Below, piece by piece: positions 51,681 to 60,293 of a stretch of 64,000 nt of DNA; position 1 is the stretch's first letter, and each line of letters begins with the position of its first letter. This DNA comes from an uncultured Corynebacterium sp. (GTDB taxonomy: Bacteria > Actinomycetota > Actinomycetes > Mycobacteriales > Mycobacteriaceae): assembly GCA_943913645.1 (NCBI GenBank), contig CALTYZ010000008.1, positions 1 to 64,000 on the forward strand, in the 5' to 3' direction. Both the position numbers and the translations under genes were made by a program. The notes beneath the pieces are model-generated. The model saw only the letters and a list, made by a program, of their open reading frames with translations. It searched no databases and was not told the DNA's origin.

Positions 51681-52547
51681 ATGAGCGATGAGTCAATCAA
51701 CCAGCCCACAAAGCTATCGAAAAAAGCTTACGAAAAAGAGCTGCTCCGCCTGCAGGCGGAGTTAGTGGCAATGCAGCAGTGGGTGGTAGAAACCGGCGCC
51801 CGTCTGGTGGTCATCATGGAGGGCCGGGACGCAGCAGGTAAAGGCTCTGCAATTAAGCGCATTACCCAATACCTCAACCCGCGCACCTGTCGCATTGAGG
51901 CGTTGCCAAAACCTACTGAACGCGAGCAGGGACAATGGTACTTCCAGCGCTACGTTGAGAAGCTGCCGGCAGCCGGCGAAATCGTTATCTTCGACCGCTC
52001 GTGGTACAACCGCGCGGGCGTGGAGCGGGTGATGGGGTTTTGCACCTCCCAGGAGTACCGCCGGTTCTTGCACCAGGCCCCCATTTTTGAGCGGCTGCTG
52101 GTTGAAGACGGGATTATGCTGCGTAAATATTGGTTCTCTGTCTCGGATGAGGAGCAATACAACCGTTTTGTCTCCCGCCGGGAAGATCCACTGCGGCAGT
52201 GGAAACTCTCGCCAATGGATTTAGAGTCCATCACGAAGTGGGAGGATTACTCCCGAGCGAAAGACGAGATGTTCATCCACACTGACATTCCCGCCGCGCC
52301 CTGGTACACGGTGGAAAGCGAGGATAAGAAACGCTCCCGCATTAACGTCATTTCTCACCTGTTGTCCACTGTGCCGTATGAGCACCTTGAGCCTGAGTTG
52401 CCAGAGATTCCGCCGCGGCCGGAGACCGCTGATTATGAGCGTCCTCCGCGTGAGGAGTTTCGCTACGTTCCTGATGTCGCCGCAAAGCTTGAACAGGACA
52501 AAAACGGCAAGGCCAAGAAGTCCAAAAAGAACAAGAAGGGTGCATAA
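51681..52547 (+). CDS. ppk2: Polyphosphate kinase 2
   Basis: A PPK2-family kinase of 288 residues that phosphorylates nucleotides with polyphosphate (or the reverse). Walker A EGRDAAGKGSAIKR, the lid/motif RVVALPKPTEREQ-like segment EALPKPTEREQGQWYFQRYV, and Walker B IFDRSWYNRAGVERVMGF are canonical. A single catalytic domain places it in the short PPK2 type. The C-terminus is a Lys-rich tail (KNGKAKKSKKNKKGA) that could bind polyphosphate or RNA. Corynebacteria store large amounts of polyphosphate. Confidence 0.94.
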   Translation: MSDESINQPTKLSKKAYEKELLRLQAELVAMQQWVVETGARLVVIMEGRDAAGKGSAIKRITQYLNPRTCRIEALPKPTEREQGQWYFQRYVEKLPAAGEIVIFDRSWYNRAGVERVMGFCTSQEYRRFLHQAPIFERLLVEDGIMLRKYWFSVSDEEQYNRFVSRREDPLRQWKLSPMDLESITKWEDYSRAKDEMFIHTDIPAAPWYTVESEDKKRSRINVISHLLSTVPYEHLEPELPEIPPRPETADYERPPREEFRYVPDVAAKLEQDKNGKAKKSKKNKKGA

Positions 52548-52554
52548 CCTGACC

Positions 52555-53145
52555 TCAGCCGCTTAGGTGATCGGGCGTTTTGGGGTACCCGCGTGGAGTG
52601 GAGACCGTCTTGTCGCCCGGTATCCAAAACCGCAAAGCAGCAGTAGTGTTCTTGCTGATTCCGATGCGCGGGCCGGCAACCCACTCCGGTTCGTTGTCTC
52701 GCTCCTGGAGGGCAATCGGGGTGCCGTTATCGCCCAGCTCAAGGCCAAGCGCTTGGCCGAGATTGCCGGGTCCGCGCGCGAGGTTTTCAAACACGATCGG
52801 TGCGCGTTCCGGACGCTGTCTGCGTGTGCGTGCGAGCTCCTCACCGGCGATAACTTCGCCCGCGCGCAGTAAACAGCCCTGGCCGTCTCCTTCTGGTGCG
52901 CACACGATGTTGCCGTTGTGGTGCAGCCCGTAGGAGAAGTACACGTAAAGGCGCCCGGGCGGACCGAACATAGTTGCGTTGCGCGCGGTCTTGCCGTTGA
53001 ACGTGTGTGCCGCCGCGTCTGTCGCACCGAGATACGCCTCCACCTCTGTTAAGCGAATACTCACCCCATTGTGGGAAATGACGCAGCCGAGCAGGCGGGG
53101 AGCTACCACATCGGCGGGCTGGGAAAAATCAATCATGCTTGGCAC
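52555..53145 (-). CDS. mpg: 3-methyladenine DNA glycosylase (AAG/MPG family)
   Basis: A base-excision enzyme for alkylated purines, 196 residues. Catalytic region LTEVEAYLGATDAAAHTFNG (the Glu activates water), RNATMFGPPGRLYVYFSYGLHH, and LARGPGNLGQALGL are diagnostic. The start is GTG 53145, directly after the stop of the HAD gene, or ATG 53136. It is convergent with ppk2, 7 bp apart, and likely co-transcribed with the HAD gene upstream. Confidence 0.93.
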   Translation of the reverse strand: MPSMIDFSQPADVVAPRLLGCVISHNGVSIRLTEVEAYLGATDAAAHTFNGKTARNATMFGPPGRLYVYFSYGLHHNGNIVCAPEGDGQGCLLRAGEVIAGEELARTRRQRPERAPIVFENLARGPGNLGQALGLELGDNGTPIALQERDNEPEWVAGPRIGISKNTTAALRFWIPGDKTVSTPRGYPKTPDHLSG

Positions 53146-53976
53146 TTAGGCGAGCCATTGTTCGAGCCGTGTGACGGCGGCTTCGTTGTCGTTGTCGCCA
53201 ATGACTTCGTCGGCAATTGCCTTCAGGTCTACGTGCGCGTTGCCCATCGCGACGGCAACGCCGGCTGACTGGAGCATCATGACGTCGTTGAGGTAATCAC
53301 CAATCGCGGCGGTTTCTGCCTGCGCGATCCCAAGTGTGTCCCCCAGTGCCAGCAGTGCCGTGCCCTTGTCGGCTTCGGGGTCCATGATGTCAAGCCAATG
53401 CTTTGAGCTGACCAGTACGCGCAGTTCAGGCGCAGTTTCGCGCACCCACGGTAGCGCGTCTGTTTCGGCATCGGATTCCACATACAGTGCGATCTTGATT
53501 GTTTCGCTGGTGGGGGCGTGCGTCAATGCACCGACTTTTTCGCGCGCCGCGTAGTACTTTGCCACTTCCGCATCGATCTGCTCCGGAAGGTCGGACACGG
53601 TGTAGGCAACTTCGGGCGTGCACACGACAGTGTGCGCGCGAAACGGGGCATGAGGCACAGAATGCAAGAGTCGGCGTACGGGCGGTTCCGGCATGGTGGT
53701 TGTCGAGACAATGTCACCGCCGTGAAACACCACTGCACCGTTTTCGGCGATGAATGTTTCCGGGCGGCAACCATGTGCCTGTTCAGCAAACATGGTGCGC
53801 AACGTTGCCAGTTGGCGCCCAGAGGCCGGAGTGATAATCATTTCAGCTGCGTGTGCCCGCCCAAGCACTGACCAAAAACGCTGTGGTATCTTGCCCTCGC
53901 TGGTCAGTAGGGTGCCATCCATATCAAGTGCGACGAGGCGCGGACGTAAGGATTGTGATGGAGTATGTGGAACCAA
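53146..53976 (-). CDS. Cof-type HAD hydrolase
   Basis: A phosphatase of the Cof/YbjI subfamily, about 276 residues. Motif I LDMDGTLL holds the nucleophile Asp, the TPASGRQL segment is motif II, and GDYLNDVMML is motif IV; the C2-type cap lies between. The substrate is likely a sugar phosphate or a cofactor such as FMN or PLP, not definable here. I place the start at TTG 53976 because AAAGG sits 7 nt ahead of it; a longer ATG start (54021) would include that element within the gene. It shares a 103 bp divergent region with the enoyl-CoA hydratase gene. Confidence 0.85.
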   Translation of the reverse strand: MVPHTPSQSLRPRLVALDMDGTLLTSEGKIPQRFWSVLGRAHAAEMIITPASGRQLATLRTMFAEQAHGCRPETFIAENGAVVFHGGDIVSTTTMPEPPVRRLLHSVPHAPFRAHTVVCTPEVAYTVSDLPEQIDAEVAKYYAAREKVGALTHAPTSETIKIALYVESDAETDALPWVRETAPELRVLVSSKHWLDIMDPEADKGTALLALGDTLGIAQAETAAIGDYLNDVMMLQSAGVAVAMGNAHVDLKAIADEVIGDNDNEAAVTRLEQWLA

Positions 53977-54079
53977 CGGTGACCTTTCGTCGGAAAGTGT
54001 TCGCTCAATGTGCGCTGCCACGACCGTACCTTGTCACGCGCACACCGCCACCGGCTATGTGATGTGGAACACTGGGTGC

Positions 54080-55072
54080 ATGACGCAAACAGAATCACAA
54101 CCGGTACTTACTCAGATCCGCGGCTCTACCGGGATCCTCACCCTCAACCGTGCGAAGGCCTTGAACTCACTGACCTATGACATGGTCAAAATCATTGATG
54201 CTGCGCTGCGTGACTGGGCAGATGATGATGCGGTGGAGCAGGTGGTGATGTGCTCAAACTCCAAGCATTTTTGCTCAGGGGGTGATGTGAAAACTGCCCG
54301 CGCTGAAATTCTTGCCGGCAACGAGGCGCTGATTGACGAGTTCTTCGCCTTCGAGTACACCATGAACGGGCACATCGCCCAATACCAGAAGCCGTACATC
54401 ACGCTTGCGTCCGGTGTCATCATGGGCGGTGGCATGGGTGTGTCCGCGCACGGCTCACACCTGGTTGTCGCCGAAGATGCATTTGCCTCCATGCCGGAGA
54501 TGAACATTGGCTACGTCACTGATGTCGGTATGAGCTGGACACTCCAACACTTACCAAAGCACCCCTCGACCCAGCTCGGTAAGTTCCTCGGGCTGACCGG
54601 CTACCGCATGACACCAGATGACATGCTCGCCCTTGGACTGGCCACACACAAGGTCCCCACACTTGATGGTTTACTCGACCAGCTCGTTGAGCAGGGGCCT
54701 GCTTCGCTTGACGACGCCTCATCCCAACCTGGTCACAGCCAGCTAGCGACATGGCTTGATCAGATCGATGCAACGTTTGTCGGGCCGTGGGAACAGATTG
54801 AAAAACGCCTGGAGGGGGACTTTGGTGAGATGGTGCGAACCCTGACTGCGCACGCCTCGCCGTCGGCGCTGGTTGCCACTGCCGAACTCTTCGAGGCCAA
54901 CGCGTTGCACGACCTTGCGGGTGCCCTGGAAAATGAGCGGGTGCTTGGAGAGTTGATGCGTCGCGAGCCGGATTTTGTTGAGGGTGTCCGTGCGGTGCTG
55001 GTGGATAAAGACCAGTCGGCCAAGTTTGTCCCCGCACCGGATGCGGAGCACTACCGCGAGGTACTGAATTAG
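54080..55072 (+). CDS. Enoyl-CoA hydratase/isomerase family protein (3-hydroxyisobutyryl-CoA hydrolase type)
   Basis: A crotonase-fold protein of 330 residues. TLNRAKALNSLTYDMV, the oxyanion-hole regions HFCSGGDVK and GVIMGGGMGVSAHGSH, and MPEMNIGYVTDVG followed by a ~130-residue helical C-terminal domain (FEANALHDLAGALENERVLG) are characteristic of the HIBCH-like subgroup, with Glu/Asp in PEMNIGYVTD. It hydrolyses 3-hydroxyisobutyryl-CoA in valine breakdown, though other acyl-CoAs are possible. No other valine-catabolic gene lies in the window. The ATG at 54080 has a GGG about 4 nt upstream. Confidence 0.88.
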   Translation: MTQTESQPVLTQIRGSTGILTLNRAKALNSLTYDMVKIIDAALRDWADDDAVEQVVMCSNSKHFCSGGDVKTARAEILAGNEALIDEFFAFEYTMNGHIAQYQKPYITLASGVIMGGGMGVSAHGSHLVVAEDAFASMPEMNIGYVTDVGMSWTLQHLPKHPSTQLGKFLGLTGYRMTPDDMLALGLATHKVPTLDGLLDQLVEQGPASLDDASSQPGHSQLATWLDQIDATFVGPWEQIEKRLEGDFGEMVRTLTAHASPSALVATAELFEANALHDLAGALENERVLGELMRREPDFVEGVRAVLVDKDQSAKFVPAPDAEHYREVLN

Positions 55073-55214
55073 GGGGGGCGGTGGATTGGGCGGACGCGGT
55101 GAACAATGCCAAACCTGTAGGGGCGGACGTTAATATTGGGGGGAATGGATCAGGCAGAATATGCCCCCAAAAACCACACATGTGATTGATTTCAATGACC
55201 GCTTAAGGAGCGAC

Positions 55215-56675
55215 GTGACCGAAAACCAGGTGGATACCACCCCCCGCGATGACTGGAACCACAAGATTGAGCTCGCGCAGGAGATGCTGCCTCTGATCAG
55301 CCGTCTGCATCGCGAACACAACGCAGTGACCTCAATTCACGGTCGCCTGCTCATCGGTCTGACCGACATCGAGATCATCAAGGCGCACCGCTACGCGCGT
55401 CGAATTGTGGAAAAAGAACTGCCGCTGGATGAGACGCTGCCGATTCTGCGCGAGTTAGTGGAGATGGACCTGGGCACCGCTTCGATTGACCTCGGCCACT
55501 TAGCGCACCTGTACAAGGAATCCGGTCAGCAGGATCTGCGCACGTTTTTGCAGGAGCAGCTCGCAGCCGTAGTTGGGACCTCCTCCGAACTCGAGGCCCG
55601 CGACGTGGTGCTGTACGGCTTCGGGCGCATTGGACGTCTGCTAGCTCGCATTCTCATTGCCCGCGAAGCGACCTACGGTGGGGTGCGGCTGCGCGCGGTG
55701 GTTGTACGTAAGAAGGGCGACGTCGACATCACGAAACGTGCGTCGTTGCTGCGCCGCGACTCAGTCCATGGGGCATTCAACGGCACCATCACCGTCGATA
55801 AAGACAACGAGGTCATTTGGGCCAACGGTACCCCTATCCAGATGATTTACGCCGATAATCCGGCAGATATTGACTACACTGCCTACGGCATCAACAACGC
55901 CATCGTAGTCGATAACACCGGTGCCTGGCGCGACCGCGACGGGCTGTCTCGCCACCTGGAGGCCAAGGGGGTGGATCGCGTGCTGTTGACCGCGCCGGGC
56001 AAAGGTGACATCCCCAACATCGTCTATGGCATTAACCACGACATGATCGGGGATGACCGTGTGCTCTCCGCAGCGTCATGTACCACCAACGGCATTACCC
56101 CCGTGCTGAAGGTCATCAACGACCGCTACGGCGTCAAACATGGCCATGTTGAAACCGTGCACTCGTACACGAATGACCAGAACTTGGCCGATAACTTTCA
56201 CAAAGGCCCGCGCCGCGGTCGTGCAGCGGGGCTGAACATGGTGCTCACCGAGACCGGAGCAGCGAAGGCTGTCTCCAAGGCGTTGCCGGAGTTTGCGGGC
56301 AAGCTCACCGGAAATGCGATTCGCGTGCCCACGCCGGATGTGTCCATGGCGGTGATCAACCTCGACCTGGAAACAGAAGTGGACAAGGATGAAGTAAATA
56401 ATTTCTTGCGCCGGGTCTCGACTGATTCCAACCTGCGTCAGCAGATCGACTACATTCACTCTCCTGAGGTCGTCTCCACTGACCTGCTTGGCTCCACCCA
56501 TGCTGGTGTCGTCGACGGTTTAGCCACCATCGCCTCCGGTAATCACCTGGTGCTCTACGTTTGGTACGACAATGAGTATGGCTACTCCCACCAGGTTGTG
56601 CGCGTTGTGGAAGATATTGCTGGCGTGCGTCCGAAAATTTACCCGGAGCGCACAGAGCCCAGCGAGATCAAATAA
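55215..56675 (+). CDS. gapB: Glyceraldehyde-3-phosphate dehydrogenase, long GapB-type
   Basis: A 486-residue GAPDH, about 150 residues longer than glycolytic GapA; corynebacterial GapB has this size and acts in gluconeogenesis with NADP or NAD. The N-terminal helical extension (about 1-125) precedes the Rossmann domain (LYGFGRIGRLLARIL). The active-site Cys lies in SAASCTTNGITPVLK, and the C-terminal WYDNEYGYSHQVVRVVE is conserved. I choose GTG 55215, which has AAGGAG at good spacing, over ATG 55161, which lacks one and would add 18 residues. The downstream hydrolase gene follows after 21 bp. Confidence 0.94.
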   Translation: MTENQVDTTPRDDWNHKIELAQEMLPLISRLHREHNAVTSIHGRLLIGLTDIEIIKAHRYARRIVEKELPLDETLPILRELVEMDLGTASIDLGHLAHLYKESGQQDLRTFLQEQLAAVVGTSSELEARDVVLYGFGRIGRLLARILIAREATYGGVRLRAVVVRKKGDVDITKRASLLRRDSVHGAFNGTITVDKDNEVIWANGTPIQMIYADNPADIDYTAYGINNAIVVDNTGAWRDRDGLSRHLEAKGVDRVLLTAPGKGDIPNIVYGINHDMIGDDRVLSAASCTTNGITPVLKVINDRYGVKHGHVETVHSYTNDQNLADNFHKGPRRGRAAGLNMVLTETGAAKAVSKALPEFAGKLTGNAIRVPTPDVSMAVINLDLETEVDKDEVNNFLRRVSTDSNLRQQIDYIHSPEVVSTDLLGSTHAGVVDGLATIASGNHLVLYVWYDNEYGYSHQVVRVVEDIAGVRPKIYPERTEPSEIK

Positions 56676-56696
56676 CGCACTGGGAGCCTGAGCGCC

Positions 56697-57569
56697 ATGA
56701 AACGGACTGCGGTTATTGTTCTTTCGCTCCTGACTGTCCTGTTGATTGGTTTTGTCGGGTTCATTGGATTCATGCAGTGGGTCCACGCGGGCAGCGTCAC
56801 TGGAGACGACGGTGTTGCAGCCGACTATACCGACCACGTTGAAACCGGTGGCCCGATCGAAGCGACCTACCAGGCCACGGGGCCGCACACCGTTGAAACG
56901 CGCAACGTCGATGCGTACACGGTGGTGGCACCGGTAGGTGCAGGCCCGTGGCCCGCGGTGGTGATGGTCAATGGCACCGCGACTCCGGCCAGCGAGTACA
57001 TGCCACTTCTCGAACATCTTGCGAGCTGGGGATTTGTTGTGGTCGGCAACGAAGATGCTCAGGCCGGAGACGGTCAGTCAACGTTGCGCACCATCGAGGC
57101 GCTGGCCGACTTGGAGCCGAGGGCTGATGTGAAGCGCATTGGTCTCTACGGCCACTCCCAAGGTGGTGTGGGCGCATTCAACGCTGCTGCGCAAGGCGAA
57201 AACGTCAGCGCAGTCTATGTGGCAAGCCCGGCTGCAGCTTCGATTGCCAAGAAGAATGACTGGCCATACCGCGTGGCAGAGTTGGAGATGCCGGTTTTCT
57301 TCATGGCTGGCGATGGCCGCCAAGACCGCATGTTTGTCAGCCCCTGGGAAAGCGTGGAAGAAGCTTTCAACTCCACGACCGGACCGGGAGTCTTGGCGCG
57401 TCGCCTCGGTGCTGATCACCCAGACGTGCTCGAATTCGGGGACGCGTACGCCACTGCCTGGCTCAGTTGGCAACTGTGTGACGATCAATCCGCCGCACCG
57501 GCTTTTCAAGGCCCGTCACCTGAGATTGCCAACAACTCTCACTGGGCGCAAGTACATATCCGCGACTAG
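56697..57569 (+). CDS. Membrane-anchored alpha/beta hydrolase
   Basis: A 290-residue hydrolase with one N-terminal membrane segment (AVIVLSLLTVLLIGFVGFIGFM) or uncleaved signal. The nucleophile elbow is GHSQGGVGAF and the fold start is WPAVVMVNGTATPASEY; MPVFFMAGDG carries the likely acid and ADHPDVLEFGDAY the His region. It resembles the chlorophyllase/polyester-hydrolase-like dienelactone branch, so an ester substrate at the cell surface is likely. It is co-directional with gapB and its end lies 4 bp from the convergent glycosyltransferase. The short spacing to the sulfoquinovose genes does not prove a link. Confidence 0.82.
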   Translation: MKRTAVIVLSLLTVLLIGFVGFIGFMQWVHAGSVTGDDGVAADYTDHVETGGPIEATYQATGPHTVETRNVDAYTVVAPVGAGPWPAVVMVNGTATPASEYMPLLEHLASWGFVVVGNEDAQAGDGQSTLRTIEALADLEPRADVKRIGLYGHSQGGVGAFNAAAQGENVSAVYVASPAAASIAKKNDWPYRVAELEMPVFFMAGDGRQDRMFVSPWESVEEAFNSTTGPGVLARRLGADHPDVLEFGDAYATAWLSWQLCDDQSAAPAFQGPSPEIANNSHWAQVHIRD

Positions 57570-57573
57570 TGGA

Positions 57574-58716
57574 TTATCCAGCGGCTTTTGCCGCGATGGC
57601 CTTCTTATAGACGTTGACGACGGCCTCGGTGGAAGACCGCCAACTCCATCGTTTCGCTTCAGTGCGCGCAGCTTGCGACATCTGTGCGCGCAAGGGGGCG
57701 TCGACAAGCAATTGCTCAAGTTTTTTCGCCCACGCGGAATCTGGCAGGGATGGATCGACTAGGAACCCGGTTAAGCCGTCGTCGACAACAAAGGGCAACC
57801 CACCTGCTTCTGCTGCGACCACCGGCACCCCAGAGGCGAACGCCTCAAGTGCCGCGAAACCGAGCGTTTCCGTCGTCGACGGAAACAGCAGCACGTCACC
57901 CGATGCGTACGCTGCGTGCAGCTCTTCGCCGGAGAGATAACCGGTCAGCGTGATCCAATCACGCTCAAAGCTGCGTTGGATCTCTTTGAACTGCGGGCCG
58001 TCGCCGACCAAGGCGAAGCGTGCGCCAGGCATACGGGTGCGCAGCGTTTCCATGATGGGCAGGCAGCGCTCAACGGATTTTTCCGCCGACACCCGACCAA
58101 CGAAGATCACCAGCGGAGCAGCAGGATTACCACCGGTAAGTCGCGAGCGCATGTCCGCGGTAGCCTTCTCCGGTGCGAAACTGATCGTATCTACCGCTTT
58201 CGGCCACAGCTCAATATTGGGAATGCCATACTGTGCGGCCCGCTCCATCATCGGACCGGAAGTAACGAAGTTATATTGCGCCCTACCGTGGAACGTGCGC
58301 AGCCCCCACTTCGCAGCCGGTTTGGCCCATGGAATATTCAGTCGCACCGTGTATTCGGGCACATCGGTGTGAAACGAGCCAACAAGCGGCAGCCCTTGAG
58401 CGCTCGCGATCAGACTCGACCAACCAGCCGTCCACATCGGGTTGATCGCATGTACCACATCGGGCTGAAACTGTGCCAGCCGGCGGGGAATAACCGGGGT
58501 GATCAGGCCGAACTTGATTTCGGGGTACACGGGCTGAAAGCTCAATGAGGGCACGTGTACCACCTCAAAGCCTGCGTACTCGTGCGGGGCGTCACCGGTA
58601 GCGAAGATGAGCACGTCGTGGCCTAGCTCGGCGAGCTGCTCGAGGTGGCGAAGAGTGCGGGTAACAACCCCATCGATCTTTGGCAAAAAGACCTCGGTGA
58701 GCATCGCGATGCGCAC
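57574..58716 (-). CDS. GT4 glycosyltransferase, SQD2/MgtA-like
   Basis: A GT-B glycosyltransferase of 380 residues. FLPKIDGVVTRTLRHLEQL at the N-terminus, VGSFHTDVPEYT, and the C-terminal E-x7-E block PSTTETLGFAALEAFASGVP are the features shared by SQD2/SqdX, MgtA and PimB-type enzymes that glycosylate diacylglycerol or phosphatidylinositol. Its gene starts 5 bp after the stop of the SQD1-like synthase, so sulfoquinovosyl transfer to a lipid is the best prediction. Corynebacterial MgtA (mannosylglucuronyl lipid synthesis) is the main alternative. GTG 58716 is taken as start; a longer version would extend into the previous gene. Confidence 0.8.
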   Translation of the reverse strand: MRIAMLTEVFLPKIDGVVTRTLRHLEQLAELGHDVLIFATGDAPHEYAGFEVVHVPSLSFQPVYPEIKFGLITPVIPRRLAQFQPDVVHAINPMWTAGWSSLIASAQGLPLVGSFHTDVPEYTVRLNIPWAKPAAKWGLRTFHGRAQYNFVTSGPMMERAAQYGIPNIELWPKAVDTISFAPEKATADMRSRLTGGNPAAPLVIFVGRVSAEKSVERCLPIMETLRTRMPGARFALVGDGPQFKEIQRSFERDWITLTGYLSGEELHAAYASGDVLLFPSTTETLGFAALEAFASGVPVVAAEAGGLPFVVDDGLTGFLVDPSLPDSAWAKKLEQLLVDAPLRAQMSQAARTEAKRWSWRSSTEAVVNVYKKAIAAKAAG

Positions 58717-58721
58717 TGTTG

Positions 58722-59918
58722 TTACTTCTCGCCTTCCGGCACGCCTTCGCACTGCTCTTTTGTCCACAGTGACCGCGCCGGAATCTTGCTGCGGTCTGCG
58801 CGATCAGCGTATTTGCGCGCGACGTCCTCGACCTCGTGGAGTAAACCTTCAGCGAGGAAGGTCGGCTCGAGGCCGAGGCCGATGAACGTGTCGTTCGCGA
58901 CATGCAGTTCGTTTTCTGCTGATTCCTTGCGTGGGTTCGGCACCAGCTGCACCTGAGCGCCGGAAATCCTGCCAATCAGCTCTGCGAGGTCTCGCACACG
59001 GTGGGTCTCCGTCATCTGGTTGAAGATCTTGACGCGCTCACCCTTCGCAGGCGGGTTCTCCACCGCGAGCTGAATGCACTTCGCCATGTCCCGGATGTGG
59101 ATGAAGGCGCGGGTCTGGCCACCGGTGCCGTGCACCGTGAGCGGGTAGCCTACCGCCGCCTGCATGAGAAAACGGTTGAGTACCGTGCCATAGTCACCGT
59201 CATAGTCAAAGCGGTTGATCAATCGCTCATCGCGTTGCGTCTGGGGGGTATGCGTCCCCCAGATGATGCCTTGGTGCAGATCGGTGATTCGCAGTTCATC
59301 GTTCTTTGCGTAGTACGCAAACAAGTGCTGGTCCAGCACCTTGGTCATGTGATAGAGCGAGCCAGGGTTGGTGGGGTAGAGGATCTGCTGCTCCACAATG
59401 CCGTTATCACCTGCGTCAACCTGAATGTCAAGGTAGCCCTCGGGGATCTTCATACCGGCCGTGCCATAGCCGTAGACGCCCATCGTGCCAAGGTGAACAA
59501 CATGGATATCAAGACCTGACTCCACAATTGCCACGAGCATGTTGTGGGTCGCGTTGACGTTGTTGTCGATGGTGTAGCGCTTTGTGCGCTGGTTCTTCAT
59601 GGAGTACGGGGCGGCGCGCTGCTCCGCGAAGTGAATGACTGTATCCGGCTGAAACTCAGTGAAGAATCTCAAGAGTGCTTCGAAGTCTTGCGCGACGTCG
59701 ATCTGCTGGAAACCGATGTCCTTACTGGAGACTTCCTTCCACGCGGCCAGTCGCTCTTGTATCGATGCGATTGGGGTGAGTGATTCCGCACCGAGTTCTT
59801 CATCGATAGCGCGGCGGGAGAGGTTGTCTACAATCACCACGTCGTGGCCGATATCTGAGAGATGCAGTGAAGCAGGCCAGCCGCAAAATCCGTCCCCGCC
59901 GAGAACTGCAATCTTCAT
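58722..59918 (-). CDS. sqdB: UDP-sulfoquinovose synthase (SQD1-like)
   Basis: An extended short-chain dehydrogenase of 398 residues that would make UDP-sulfoquinovose from UDP-glucose and sulfite. The NAD loop GGDGFCGWPASLHL, VDNLSRR, HFAEQRAAPYSM, then active-site Thr145 in LGTMGVYG, and YHMTK with Tyr189 and Lys193 match SQD1 (Thr145, Tyr182, Lys186 in the plant protein). DLHQGIIWGTHTPQT and GGQTRAFIHIRDM are further SQD1-like stretches. GGAAGG lies 8 nt ahead of the ATG. It forms an operon with the glycosyltransferase. galU in the same window supplies UDP-glucose. An Agl3-like role in a sulfated glycan is also possible. Confidence 0.85.
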   Translation of the reverse strand: MKIAVLGGDGFCGWPASLHLSDIGHDVVIVDNLSRRAIDEELGAESLTPIASIQERLAAWKEVSSKDIGFQQIDVAQDFEALLRFFTEFQPDTVIHFAEQRAAPYSMKNQRTKRYTIDNNVNATHNMLVAIVESGLDIHVVHLGTMGVYGYGTAGMKIPEGYLDIQVDAGDNGIVEQQILYPTNPGSLYHMTKVLDQHLFAYYAKNDELRITDLHQGIIWGTHTPQTQRDERLINRFDYDGDYGTVLNRFLMQAAVGYPLTVHGTGGQTRAFIHIRDMAKCIQLAVENPPAKGERVKIFNQMTETHRVRDLAELIGRISGAQVQLVPNPRKESAENELHVANDTFIGLGLEPTFLAEGLLHEVEDVARKYADRADRSKIPARSLWTKEQCEGVPEGEK

Positions 59919-60293
59919 GAACCGCCCTTCCGTCTTTCATTACACATGCCCGGCAACGTCACCAGTGCTTTCGCACCAGGTTACATACGCTGCCGCAGCT
60001 GTGGGACGAAACGCAGACCAACGTAGGTTCAAGCCCTCCGTCTGAGAGATCCGGGTTAGAGCACCAGGCTCACCGCGTTCACAATTGAATCCCACAGAGC
60101 AGTTATAGAGAAACTTAATTCTGTGATAGAGTTCTGCCATGATGCTGGTAGCACCTGTTGTGCTAGGTCGCTGTTCACTAGGCTGCGGAGGTTGGCCGCG
60201 CCGGAGTGGAAATCAGCATCGAGCTGTGAGCTGAGCGGGGTCGGCCCCGATGTTGGACGAGAGTTCATGAACGCGATAGTAATCCGTTGTAGT
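59919..60293. other. Region between sqdB and the AAA ATPase gene
   Basis: About 375 bp. The left half (59919-60055) carries the sqdB promoter. The right half contains one possible small gene (60056-60268, minus). No terminator or clear operator was seen. Confidence 0.45.
60056..60268 (-). CDS. Possible small protein downstream of the AAA ATPase
   Basis: An open frame of 70 codons starting 25 bp after the AAA ATPase stop on the same strand. The protein is Ser-rich at its N-terminus and ends in an amphipathic or hydrophobic helix (ITALWDSIVNAVSLVL). It lacks a signal peptide and could resemble the small signal-less porin subunits PorA/PorH of corynebacteria, or be a membrane-active partner of the ATPase. 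There is no good Shine-Dalgarno, so it may also be a chance frame. Confidence 0.3.
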   Translation of the reverse strand: MNSRPTSGPTPLSSQLDADFHSGAANLRSLVNSDLAQQVLPASWQNSITELSFSITALWDSIVNAVSLVL

